Below are positions 1 through 5,090 of a DNA stretch of 7,247 nucleotides, one piece after another. The stretch lies in contig SKTG01000405.1 in NCBI GenBank assembly GCA_007118045.1, forward strand, positions 1 to 7,247, in the 5' to 3' direction. The DNA comes from Nitriliruptoraceae bacterium (GTDB lineage: Bacteria; Actinomycetota; Nitriliruptoria; Nitriliruptorales; Nitriliruptoraceae). Position 1 is the stretch's first letter, and every line of letters begins with the position of its first letter. Position numbers and translations under genes: made by a program. The notes under the pieces are model-generated. The model did not search any database. It was given only the letters and a program-made list of their open reading frames with translations, and had not been told where the DNA came from.

Positions 1-45
1 CACCCGCTGCTGCCAAGGTGTGGGGTCCTCGTGGTCGCTACTCAC
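1..45 (-). CDS. Possible N-terminus of a gene running off the left edge (partial)
   Basis: Reading leftwards on the minus strand, a GTG codon at 45-43 opens a frame of 15 codons (MSSDHEDPTPWQQRV) that stays open to the window edge. A GAGGGG motif at 54-59 lies 8 nt upstream of this GTG, a good ribosome-binding distance. The polar opening followed by PWQQRV looks like a real bacterial N-terminus, but 15 residues do not identify a family. An in-frame-looking ATG at 53 is followed by a stop after three codons and can be excluded. If real, this gene lies downstream of the GNAT gene on the same strand, about 350 bp away, so it would probably have its own promoter. Confidence is low because so little is visible. 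Confidence 0.3.
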   Translation of the reverse strand, partial: MSSDHEDPTPWQQRV

Positions 46-224
46 GCGACCATCCCCTCGGGACCGGACCGAAGCCCGCCCCGTCGCACGGCGAGGGGGA
101 GGGAGCGCACGCCTGACCATCGCGGAGCACGCAGGTTGAGGCCGGCAGTGGTCCCGCGGACGGAGCCACGTGAGACGGTGAGCCCGTGCGACATGCGCCG
201 GTCCTCCTGCGTCGCAACCCTTCC

Positions 225-269
225 CGGGTCCGTCCGGACAGCTGACCGTCCGGACCTGACGCGGACCCG
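225..269. repeat. Compound inverted repeat, possible bidirectional terminator or operator
   Basis: The palindrome GTCCGGAC occurs twice (232-239 and 248-255), so the copies can pair as an 8-bp stem with an 8-nt loop. Outside them, CGGGTCCG (225-232) is exactly complementary to CGGACCCG (262-269), giving a second 8-bp arm with a one-sided bulge at 255-261. The structure lies about 120 bp beyond the GNAT stop codon and 180 bp before the possible left-edge gene. It has no T-run on either side. It may be a fold-back terminator or a paired protein-binding site; the sequence does not decide. Confidence 0.45.
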
Positions 270-342
270 ATCCTAGCTCGCCTCCGTGCGGCAGGCGCCG
301 ACTTTTCGGTGAGCTCCAGCGCCACCAGCTGGGTGGACCGCG

Positions 343-396
343 TCGCTCCGGGGCTGGCCGCTAGCCGGCCGCCTCGCTCCGGGGCCGGCCGCTAGC
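343..396. repeat. Tandem duplication (31-bp period) spanning the GNAT stop codon
   Basis: A 23-bp unit at 343-365 recurs at 374-396 with a single T/C difference; the spacer is 8 bp, so the period is 31 bp. The second copy contains the GNAT stop codon (TAG on the minus strand, 392-394). The first copy therefore carries a second TAG further downstream. This looks like a recent local duplication at the 3' end of the gene. Confidence 0.7.
364..389 (-). terminator. Possible U-tract-less hairpin terminator of the GNAT gene
   Basis: GCCGGCC (364-370) and GGCCGGC (383-389) are exactly complementary, giving a 7-bp all-GC stem with a 12-nt loop starting two bases after the stop codon of the acetyltransferase. 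No T-run follows on the minus strand, which is common for actinobacterial hairpin terminators. The hairpin is built partly from the duplicated 31-bp unit. Termination activity is inferred only from position and stem strength. Confidence 0.4.
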
Positions 397-1297
397 TGTC
401 GCCGGCCACCTCGCTGAGGGGTTGCACCAGCACCCAGCGCCCGTGTTGGCCGCGCTCGTCCGACCACTGGTCGACGATCTCGAGGCGACCGTCCTCGCGT
501 CGTTGGATGCGCGCGCGACCCCGGCCCGTCACCTCGCGGCTGTCGCCGTCCGCGAGCTCCTCCGTGTGCACGAAGCGGTAGCGCAGCAGGTCGCCGGTGA
601 GGATGCCGGCCAGCTCGCCGTCGAGCAGCGTGTCCGCGTCGTAGCGCGCGATGACGCGGCGGTTCTCCTGCAGGAAGCGGATCAGCAGGCCGGGCATGTG
701 CGGGCCCTCGGACACCTCGTCGAGCTCCAGCGTCAGTCCGTGCAGGTCGTAGCCGTGACCGCCGGACCGGTGCCGACCCAGCTCCCAGTCGGCTCGTGTC
801 AGCGCGTATCCCCACTCGGAGGCGTAGTTGCCGTCGGGTTGCACGAATGAGTCGCGGTAGCGCGCCTCCATCCGGAAGCCCGCCGCGTTGAACACCCGTT
901 GCATCGGGATGTTGCGCTCGTGCGCGCGTCCGGTGAGCCGGTTGAGCGCCGGGTTCGACGAGAAGTGGTGATCGGCGAGCTGGCGCAGCACCTCACGTCC
1001 GACGCCGCGGCCACGCACCTTCGGGCTGATGCGCACGGTCATCTCCGCGTCGGGCTGGTCGAGCCCGGTGACGAGCGTGAAGCCGCCGGGGTCGCCGTCG
1101 ACGACGACGGCCCAGGCCCAGCGGTCGTCGGACGCCCACACACCCTCGTCGAGCTCGGCGGCGAGCTTGCCGGTCTCCCAGCCGTGCTCGCGCGCCAGCG
1201 CGGTCGCGGACGCGCGATCGGTGGCCACGACCCACTCGGCGTCGTCGGGGACGAGCATGCGCAGGTGGACCTCGGGACGGTCGGTGGCCTCGGCCAA
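392..1297 (-). CDS. GNAT-family N-acetyltransferase with an extra C-terminal beta-rich domain
   Basis: A 301-residue protein in two parts. Residues about 10-170 are a GNAT acetyltransferase, a family that moves an acetyl group from acetyl-CoA to an amine. Seen directly: the acetyl-CoA phosphate-binding motif R/Q-x-x-G-x-G as RGRGVG (95-100), then a RimJ/RimL-like segment HERNIPMQRVFNAAGF (126-141) and EWGYALTRADW (161-171). Residues about 184-297 form a separate predicted beta-rich domain with the pattern FLQ...VIARY...L.GELAGIL...LRYRF.H...DGRL...DQW. From memory this resembles the small stand-alone proteins often labelled 'n-acetylglutamate synthase', a name that is probably wrong for function. 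The start is TTG at 1297, supported by AAGGAG five bases upstream; the next ATG (residue 14) would cut into the first strand of the fold. The substrate is unknown. The gene diverges from the amidase gene. Family call strong, role unknown. Confidence 0.9.
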   Translation of the reverse strand: MAEATDRPEVHLRMLVPDDAEWVVATDRASATALAREHGWETGKLAAELDEGVWASDDRWAWAVVVDGDPGGFTLVTGLDQPDAEMTVRISPKVRGRGVGREVLRQLADHHFSSNPALNRLTGRAHERNIPMQRVFNAAGFRMEARYRDSFVQPDGNYASEWGYALTRADWELGRHRSGGHGYDLHGLTLELDEVSEGPHMPGLLIRFLQENRRVIARYDADTLLDGELAGILTGDLLRYRFVHTEELADGDSREVTGRGRARIQRREDGRLEIVDQWSDERGQHGRWVLVQPLSEVAGDS

Positions 1298-1302
1298 GCC
1301 CT

Positions 1303-1308
1303 CTCCTT
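1303..1308 (-). promoter_or_regulatory. Ribosome binding site deciding the TTG start of the GNAT gene
   Basis: On the minus strand the sequence AAGGAG at 1308-1303 stands 5 nt before TTG (1297-1295). It is a full match to the anti-Shine-Dalgarno sequence and makes TTG the best start, ahead of the internal ATG at codon 14. Confidence 0.75.
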
Positions 1309-1315
1309 CCGAGCG

Positions 1316-1335
1316 GTGGTCCGTGGGCGGACCGC
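1316..1335. repeat. Hairpin just upstream of the GNAT ribosome binding site
   Basis: GGTCCG (1318-1323) pairs with CGGACC (1328-1333) around a TGGG loop, extendable by one wobble and one GC pair. In the GNAT mRNA this stem would end about 7 nt before the Shine-Dalgarno sequence. It may affect translation or simply reflect base composition. Confidence 0.4.
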
Positions 1336-1357
1336 GGGATGGACGGGTGCACGGATG

Positions 1358-1376
1358 GCGGACGGCGCTCGTCCGC
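1358..1376. repeat. Second hairpin in the GNAT upstream region
   Basis: GCGGACG (1358-1364) and CGTCCGC (1370-1376) are perfectly complementary with a 5-nt loop. It lies 22 bp from the first hairpin. It could be part of the GNAT leader or an operator. Confidence 0.4.
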
Positions 1377-1420
1377 GGCCCGCGTTCGCCGGCTCGGGGA
1401 CGCTCCGCCTCCTCGTCGGC

Positions 1421-1556
1421 CGGTACGTCGCGCGTGGACGTGCCAGCGTCGACCGGGTGCGCCGGCGTGGTCGGTACGCCGCATCGGACGACGCGTCCGC
1501 TTCACCCGTCGGGCGGTGCGGTGACCGTCGCCATGGTGCCAGACGTCGGCGGTACG
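1421..1556. repeat. Three copies of CGGTACG in one intergenic region
   Basis: CGGTACG occurs at 1421-1427, 1472-1478 and 1550-1556, same orientation, 51 and 78 bp apart. By eye I found no other copy in the window. The flanks are only loosely alike (often GG/TCGG before and CG after). They may be binding half-sites for a regulator of the divergent pair; this is inference from placement. Confidence 0.3.
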
Positions 1557-1583
1557 GGCTCGACACGGGCCCGGCCCGTCCGC

Positions 1584-1598
1584 CCTCCGGCCCGGAGG
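1584..1598. promoter_or_regulatory. Candidate operator: 15-bp palindrome before the amidase promoter
   Basis: CCTCCGG and CCGGAGG are perfect inverted arms around a single C (1591). The palindrome abuts where a -35 element would be expected for the TACGCT -10-like hexamer at 1621, a typical repressor position. In DNA this GC-rich, a palindrome of this size is expected about once or twice by chance in the window, so only its location is suggestive. Confidence 0.3.
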
Positions 1599-1620
1599 TG
1601 CCGGACGGTCGACGCGCGCC

Positions 1621-1626
1621 TACGCT
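1621..1626 (+). promoter_or_regulatory. Putative -10 element for the amidase gene
   Basis: TACGCT fits the actinobacterial TANNNT -10 pattern and lies 27 bp before the amidase ATG, giving a short leader that contains the ribosome binding site. A GTGCCG hexamer 17 bp upstream is only a weak -35 match. Confidence 0.3.
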
Positions 1627-1653
1627 GGAGGGTCGGGGGGAGCAGGGACGACC

Positions 1654-3024
1654 ATGACCACGGTGGGACGACCGGCGAGCGAGCTCGCCGCCGCGGTGCG
1701 CGCCGGTGAGCTCGATGCCACCGAGGTCGTGCGCGAGCACCTCGACCAGCTCGCCGAGGTGGAGCATCGCCTCGGTGCCTTCGTCTCGACCCGGCGCCGA
1801 GGTGCGCTCGACGACGCCGCCGCCGTGGACGCCGCGCCCGACCGCGGTGACCTGCCGCTCGCGGGGGTCCCGGTCGCGGTCGAGGACGTCGTCGACGTGG
1901 CCGGCGAGACGACCCGCCACGGCTCCCGCGCGACCAGCGCGATCCCGGCCGACCACGACGACCCCGTGGTCGCGAACCTGCGTGCAGCGGGCGCGATCGT
2001 GACGGGCAAGACGCGCTGCTCGGAGCTGTCGCTGTGGGGCACCTCGGACGACCCGGAGGGCGTCGCCGTCAGCCCGTGGGACCCCACCCGCAGCGCGGGT
2101 GGCTCGTCCGGTGGATCCGCCGCCGCGGTCGCGGCGGGGGTGGTCCCGTTGGCGCTCGGCGCGGACGCCCTGGGCTCGATCCGGCACCCAGCGGCCGCGT
2201 GCGGGCTGTTCGGCATGAAGCCAGGCGCCGGCTGGTTGGAAGCGAGCCCCCCTGGCCGGCAACGCTGGTTCGGGATGTGCCGTTACGGGCCCCTGGCCAC
2301 CACGGTCGCCGACGCGCGCCTGGCCATGGACGTCATGGCCGGCGGCACGGCGCTGGGGGCACGGGCCGGGCTCGACCGTCCCCTGCAGGTCGCGGTCTCC
2401 TGGCGTCCCGGCGCGCCCGGCATCGTCGTCGCCGGGGCCTGGCGCGAGGCGGCCATCGAGGCGGGCCGGCTACTGCACCGCGCCGGTCACACGGTGCTCC
2501 CCGAGGATCCGCCCCTGGACCGCTCGGCGGTGCGAGCGATCCTCGCCCGCTGGACCCAGGCGGTAACCGTGGACGTCGCCGGCCTCGACCTCGACGTCGA
2601 GCGGTTGCAGGCGCGCACGCGGGGTCATCTCGCGGCAGGGGAGAGGCTGGCGAGGCTCTCGCCCGTCGAGGAGGGCGAACCCGCCGGCTGGCGCGAGGAC
2701 GTGGATGCGTTCTTCGCCGAGCACGACGTGCTCATCACCCCGACGCTCGCGCGTGCGCAACCGGCCGCGACCACCTGGCACACACGGCCGTGGGCCGCCA
2801 ACCTGGCCAGCAACGTGTCCACGTACCCGTTCACGCCGCCGTGGAACCTCGCGGACCTACCCGCCGCGGCCGTCCCCCTCTGGCAGGACGGAGGCCGGCC
2901 CCTGAGCGTGCAGGTCGTGGGCGGGCCCGGGCGGGAGGGTCTGGTGCTGGCCGTCGCCGAGCTGCTGGAGCAGCAGGTGCCGTGGGTGCGTCACGCGGTC
3001 GGCTGGGGCGTCCCGACGGGTTGA
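1654..3024 (+). CDS. Amidase-signature family protein with catalytic Lys replaced by Glu
   Basis: A 456-residue protein of normal length for the amidase-signature family (relatives: GatA, FAAH, malonamidase), whose members hydrolyse amides with a Ser-cisSer-Lys triad. Seen directly: GKTRCSELSLWG (118-129), the glycine/serine loop AGGSSGGSAAAVAAG (148-162) with the cis-serine at S151, the nucleophile region GADALGSIRHPAA (169-181) with S175, and C-terminal DVLITPTL and RPLSVQVVGGPGRE segments. The 24-residue spacing from S151 to S175 matches the family. The catalytic lysine expected in GVPVAVKD is not there: the sequence reads GVPVAVED, so residue 77 is Glu (GAG, 1882-1884). One oxyanion-hole glycine is Leu173, which I believe occurs in some active relatives. 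The protein may be catalytically dead, altered in chemistry or differently regulated. The ATG start has a GCAGGGA-type ribosome site 5-11 nt upstream. No signal peptide is seen, so it is probably cytoplasmic. The fold is certain; substrate and activity are not. Confidence 0.92.
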   Translation: MTTVGRPASELAAAVRAGELDATEVVREHLDQLAEVEHRLGAFVSTRRRGALDDAAAVDAAPDRGDLPLAGVPVAVEDVVDVAGETTRHGSRATSAIPADHDDPVVANLRAAGAIVTGKTRCSELSLWGTSDDPEGVAVSPWDPTRSAGGSSGGSAAAVAAGVVPLALGADALGSIRHPAAACGLFGMKPGAGWLEASPPGRQRWFGMCRYGPLATTVADARLAMDVMAGGTALGARAGLDRPLQVAVSWRPGAPGIVVAGAWREAAIEAGRLLHRAGHTVLPEDPPLDRSAVRAILARWTQAVTVDVAGLDLDVERLQARTRGHLAAGERLARLSPVEEGEPAGWREDVDAFFAEHDVLITPTLARAQPAATTWHTRPWAANLASNVSTYPFTPPWNLADLPAAAVPLWQDGGRPLSVQVVGGPGREGLVLAVAELLEQQVPWVRHAVGWGVPTG

Positions 3025-3157
3025 GCCCTCCCACGGTCGGGGGATCTGCCTGGTCGTCCCGGTCCCGCCATCGGTCGGATGGAGCGTCGAGAGGCCCGAC
3101 CCCCTTCGGTAGCTGCTTCGGTAGCTGCGCAGCACGCCGCGGGGGCCGAGCCTGCGG
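3025..3157. other. Convergent intergenic region with weak terminator-like stems
   Basis: Transcription from the amidase gene and the AI-2E-family gene meets here. CCCGAC (3012-3017) and GTCGGG (3036-3041) can pair across the amidase stop codon. GGTCGG (3073-3078) pairs with CCGACC (3096-3101). CCGCG/CCGAGC (3137-3151) pairs with GCTCGG/CGCGG (3170-3181), overlapping the transporter stop. None has a T-run, so I do not name one as the terminator. Confidence 0.4.
3104..3128. repeat. Tandem 12-bp direct repeat in the convergent spacer
   Basis: CTTCGGTAGCTG occurs twice back to back (3104-3115 and 3116-3127), with one further matching base at 3128. It lies between the two stop codons. No function is apparent; slippage duplication is the simple explanation. 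Confidence 0.75.
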
Positions 3158-4747
3158 TCAGCCCCGGTCGCTCGGTCGCGGCTCCGGCTCGTGCTCCGGC
3201 TGCTGGGCCGCGGCGTCCTCGTCGGGGAACACGGGATCGTCCCCTTCGGGGAACACGGGATCGTCCCCTTCGGGGAACACGGGATCGACCTCGTCCCCGC
3301 CGGCGTGAGGCGCGCCCGGTGCGTCGTCGTCACGGCGTTCGGTCCGGCGTCGCAGGTCCTTGAGCTCGCTCGTGCGCAGCTCCCCGTAGTCGTCGGTGTC
3401 CTCGACCGGGCCGTCACCCCCTCGCACGGTGACCTGCTCGACCGTGCCGTCCTCCGTCACGACCTCCCGGGTGCGCGACCGGCGATGCCGTCGGGACCCC
3501 TCACCGCCCCGGCGGTGGCGGGCGGCCCGGAGGCGCGTGTCCTCGGGGAAGCGCACGCTGACCGTCTCCGGATCGACCCCGGGACCCCCGATCGGTTCGG
3601 GACCGGCGACACCGCCCTGACCGGCGAGCGCGCTGCGCAACCGCAGCTCGTTGCCGACCGCGGCGGCGACGGCCGCGACCGGCACGGCCAGGAAGGCGCC
3701 GACGACGCCGATGAGCACGGCACCCGCGGTCAGCACGCCCAGGATCACGGTCGGATGCAGGGCCACCGCGCGGCGCATGATCGTGGGCTGCAGCACGTTC
3801 GACTCGACCTGCTGCACGAGCAGGACGATGCCGCCGACGATCAGCGCATCGGTGATCCCGCCGTCCGCGAGCGCGACGAGGACGGCCAGCAGGCCCGTCA
3901 CCGTGGCGCCGATCACGGGGATGAAGCCACCGAAGAAGACCAACACGGCCAGCGGCAGCACCAGCGGAACGCCGACGATCGCGAGCCCGATGCCGATGCC
4001 GACCGCGTCGACCAACGCGACCAGCGCGGTCCCGCGCACGAAGCCCGACAGCGCGACCCAGCCGCGTGTCCCGGCGGCCCGGACGTTGTCCCGGCTCCGG
4101 TCGGGGACCAGCCCGACGAACCAGTCGACGATCTGCTCGCCGTCCTTGACGAAGAAGAACAGCAGCACGATCGCGAGCAGCAGCGCCGTGAAGCCCTGCG
4201 CGATCCCGACCGCGATCGTGCCGACCTGGGTGGCGATGGCGCCCGCCGCGCCCTCGAACTGCTCCATCGACTGGCTGAACAGGTTCTCGAGCTCCGTCCG
4301 GTCGTAGCCGAGCGGACCTTCCTCGAGCCACACCAGCAGGGTGTCGACACCCTCCGCCACCGTCGGCTGCAGCTCCTGGATCTGGCTGACGAACGGTGGC
4401 GTGAGCAGCGCGATGACCCCGGCGAACGAGCCGATGCCGCCGATCACCACCAGCGCGGCCGCGGCGATGCGCGGGAAGCCGCGCCGTTCCAGCTTGCGGG
4501 CCGGCGGCACGCACAGCGTCGCCAGGATCAGCGCCAGGAGGATCGGCAGGGTCACCAGGTACAATTGGGTGAGGACCCAGAGCACGACCGCAGCCCCGAG
4601 CACCAGCACCAGACCGCGCCACGTGTACTGCACCGAGGTGTCGAGCCAGGGCGGGACGCGTTCGTCACGTCCGCGCCGGACGATCGGGGATCCCGGGGTC
4701 GCCGGTTCATCGTCCCGCGGGGGCTCGGTGAGCTCCTCGTCGGTCAT
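3158..4747 (-). CDS. AI-2E/PerM-family membrane transporter with long repeat-bearing C-terminal tail
   Basis: A 529-residue integral membrane protein of the AI-2E transporter (PerM/YdiK-type) family, presumed exporters or permeases of diverse small solutes; most members have unknown substrates despite the family name. Hydrophobic segments are visible at about 43-82 (two helices), 93-116, 175-201, 236-260, 262-295, 298-312 and 333-365, with the family's soluble amphipathic stretch at 117-174. Family landmarks: FGGFIPVIGATVTG (272-285) and QQVESNVLQPTIM (312-324). The usual family length is about 350 residues, so 370-529 is a ~160-residue extra tail. It is hydrophilic, with a basic patch (RHRRGGEGSRRHRRSRTR, 410-427), a mixed-charge segment and three acidic octapeptide repeats at 488-511. 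The 42-residue N-terminal extension is also charged. The ATG start has CCGGAG 7 nt upstream (4755-4760). The gene diverges from nrdJ and converges on the amidase gene, with no operon partner. Family call firm; substrate unknown. Confidence 0.92.
   Translation of the reverse strand: MTDEELTEPPRDDEPATPGSPIVRRGRDERVPPWLDTSVQYTWRGLVLVLGAAVVLWVLTQLYLVTLPILLALILATLCVPPARKLERRGFPRIAAAALVVIGGIGSFAGVIALLTPPFVSQIQELQPTVAEGVDTLLVWLEEGPLGYDRTELENLFSQSMEQFEGAAGAIATQVGTIAVGIAQGFTALLLAIVLLFFFVKDGEQIVDWFVGLVPDRSRDNVRAAGTRGWVALSGFVRGTALVALVDAVGIGIGLAIVGVPLVLPLAVLVFFGGFIPVIGATVTGLLAVLVALADGGITDALIVGGIVLLVQQVESNVLQPTIMRRAVALHPTVILGVLTAGAVLIGVVGAFLAVPVAAVAAAVGNELRLRSALAGQGGVAGPEPIGGPGVDPETVSVRFPEDTRLRAARHRRGGEGSRRHRRSRTREVVTEDGTVEQVTVRGGDGPVEDTDDYGELRTSELKDLRRRTERRDDDAPGAPHAGGDEVDPVFPEGDDPVFPEGDDPVFPDEDAAAQQPEHEPEPRPSDRG
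3222..3287. repeat. 24-bp tandem repeat (2.75 copies) inside the transporter gene
   Basis: Two full 24-bp units (3222-3245, 3246-3269) and an 18-bp partial unit (3270-3287) are identical at the nucleotide level. They encode, on the minus strand, successive octapeptides DPVFPEGD, DPVFPEGD and DPVFPDED at residues 488-511. The perfect DNA identity, silent sites included, suggests recent expansion and possible copy-number variation between strains. Confidence 0.9.
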
Positions 4748-4783
4748 CGGCGGGCTCCGGGGGATCGGTGGGCGGGCGGGACG

Positions 4784-4789
4784 ATGCTA
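4784..4789 (-). promoter_or_regulatory. Putative -10 element of the AI-2E-family gene
   Basis: On the minus strand TAGCAT matches the TANNNT pattern of actinobacterial -10 elements and lies 36 bp before the ATG, leaving room for a short leader with the ribosome binding site. I see no good -35 at the expected distance, so the call is tentative. Confidence 0.35.
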
Positions 4790-4827
4790 GGTGACCACGC
4801 CCTGACCAGGCGGACGCTGGCCGGCCG

Positions 4828-4909
4828 GCGGGGGACTCCCGCGCCATCCCCGCCCGTCCGGCCGAACGGCCACTGCGCGCGGTCACCGCGCTGCTCGCAA
4901 GCCGCGAGC
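4828..4909. repeat. Cluster of four consecutive stem-loops upstream of nrdJ
   Basis: Within about 80 bp there are four inverted repeats: GCGGG/CCCGC (4828-4842), GGCC/GGCC with a GAAC loop (4860-4871), GCGCGGT/ACCGCGC (4877-4891) and GCTCGC/GCGAGC with a 5-nt loop (4893-4909). Short stems are frequent in GC-rich DNA, but the tight series is notable. It could be a structured leader, an antisense terminator region or nothing. Confidence 0.35.
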
Positions 4910-4921
4910 GGTGGACGCGGC

Positions 4922-4930
4922 TGTGGACAA
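4922..4930 (-). promoter_or_regulatory. DnaA box upstream of nrdJ
   Basis: The minus strand reads TTGTCCACA, the preferred DnaA box of high-GC actinobacteria. A given 9-mer is expected far less than once in a window this size. DnaA regulates ribonucleotide reductase operons in E. coli, so a single box here could couple nrdJ to replication initiation; that role is inferred. Confidence 0.45.
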
Positions 4931-4984
4931 CCGCCCCGACATCTGGGGACGAGCTGGGGGTCCTACGGGGGACGGAGCCCCGAA

Positions 4985-5033
4985 GCACAACATGTGGTGC
5001 CACGACCTCGCTTCCGGCCACCACCGGTGGTGC
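4985..5033. promoter_or_regulatory. Candidate tandem NrdR boxes upstream of nrdJ
   Basis: Box 1, GCACAACATGTGGTGC (4985-5000), is a near-perfect palindrome and matches about 12 of 16 positions of the NrdR-box consensus as I remember it (acaCwAtATaTwGtgt). Box 2 (5018-5033) contains the perfect 14-bp palindrome CACCACCGGTGGTG and keeps the outer CAC...GTG arms but not the AT core. Centre-to-centre spacing is 33 bp, close to the roughly three helical turns typical of paired NrdR boxes. NrdR is the nucleotide-sensing repressor of bacterial ribonucleotide reductase genes. The pair lies about 58 bp upstream of the best promoter candidate, further than usual. Confidence 0.5.
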
Positions 5034-5090
5034 TCCGCGGCCGCAGCGCCCGGGTCGGATGCTTGCCAAGCTGGTTCCCCCACGGTTGAG

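Larger units (their letters stand above)
46..391. other. Non-coding region left of the acetyltransferase gene
   Basis: About 346 bases with no convincing gene. Open frames on both strands here give low-complexity arginine/proline-rich translations without recognisable motifs and without good ribosome binding sites. The region holds a compound inverted repeat at 225-269, a tandem duplication beginning at 343 and a GC hairpin just after the GNAT stop codon. I saw no clear -10/-35 pair for the possible left-edge gene. Confidence 0.6.
1298..1653. other. Divergent intergenic region between GNAT and amidase genes
   Basis: This 356-bp region must carry the promoters of both divergent genes. I see no credible gene in it. 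It contains two strong stem-loops near the GNAT end (1316-1335 and 1358-1376), three copies of a 7-mer CGGTACG (1421, 1472, 1550), an odd palindrome (1584-1598) and a TACGCT -10-like element before the amidase gene. No clear -10 for the GNAT gene was found. Confidence 0.6.

Noticed and set aside
38..325. 95-codon minus-strand and 81-codon plus-strand open frames in the left non-coding region
   Set aside because: Neither has a good ribosome binding site or a recognisable motif; both translations are Arg/Pro/Ser-rich and cross the strong inverted repeat at 225-269.
1039..2262. 407-codon minus-strand open frame across the GNAT/amidase spacer
   Set aside because: It overlaps two recognised genes in other frames, its translation is Arg/Pro-rich noise, and it has no convincing ribosome binding site.
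3222..3287. CRISPR-like array
   Set aside because: The units are directly adjacent with no spacers, in frame with period 24 (eight codons), and lie inside a coding sequence, so they are coding tandem repeats.
2034..3308. 424-codon plus-strand open frame overlapping the amidase gene
   Set aside because: It is a +1/+2 frame of the amidase gene; the Arg/Gly-rich translation has no motif, while the true amidase frame carries the full signature.
4828..4915. Cobalamin riboswitch upstream of nrdJ
   Set aside because: GCCACTG (4869-4875), a following hairpin and AAGCC about 30 nt later recall the riboswitch core, but the B12 box (AGYCMGGAGACC-type) is not present. B12 riboswitches normally switch off B12-independent enzymes or B12 synthesis and uptake genes, not a B12-dependent reductase. 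A covariance-model search would settle it.
3191..5089. 632-codon plus-strand open frame opposite the transporter gene
   Set aside because: Its translation is rich in Asp, Arg, His and Gln without family motifs and it lies exactly antisense to a well-recognised gene. In very GC-rich DNA the antisense frame is often free of stops.
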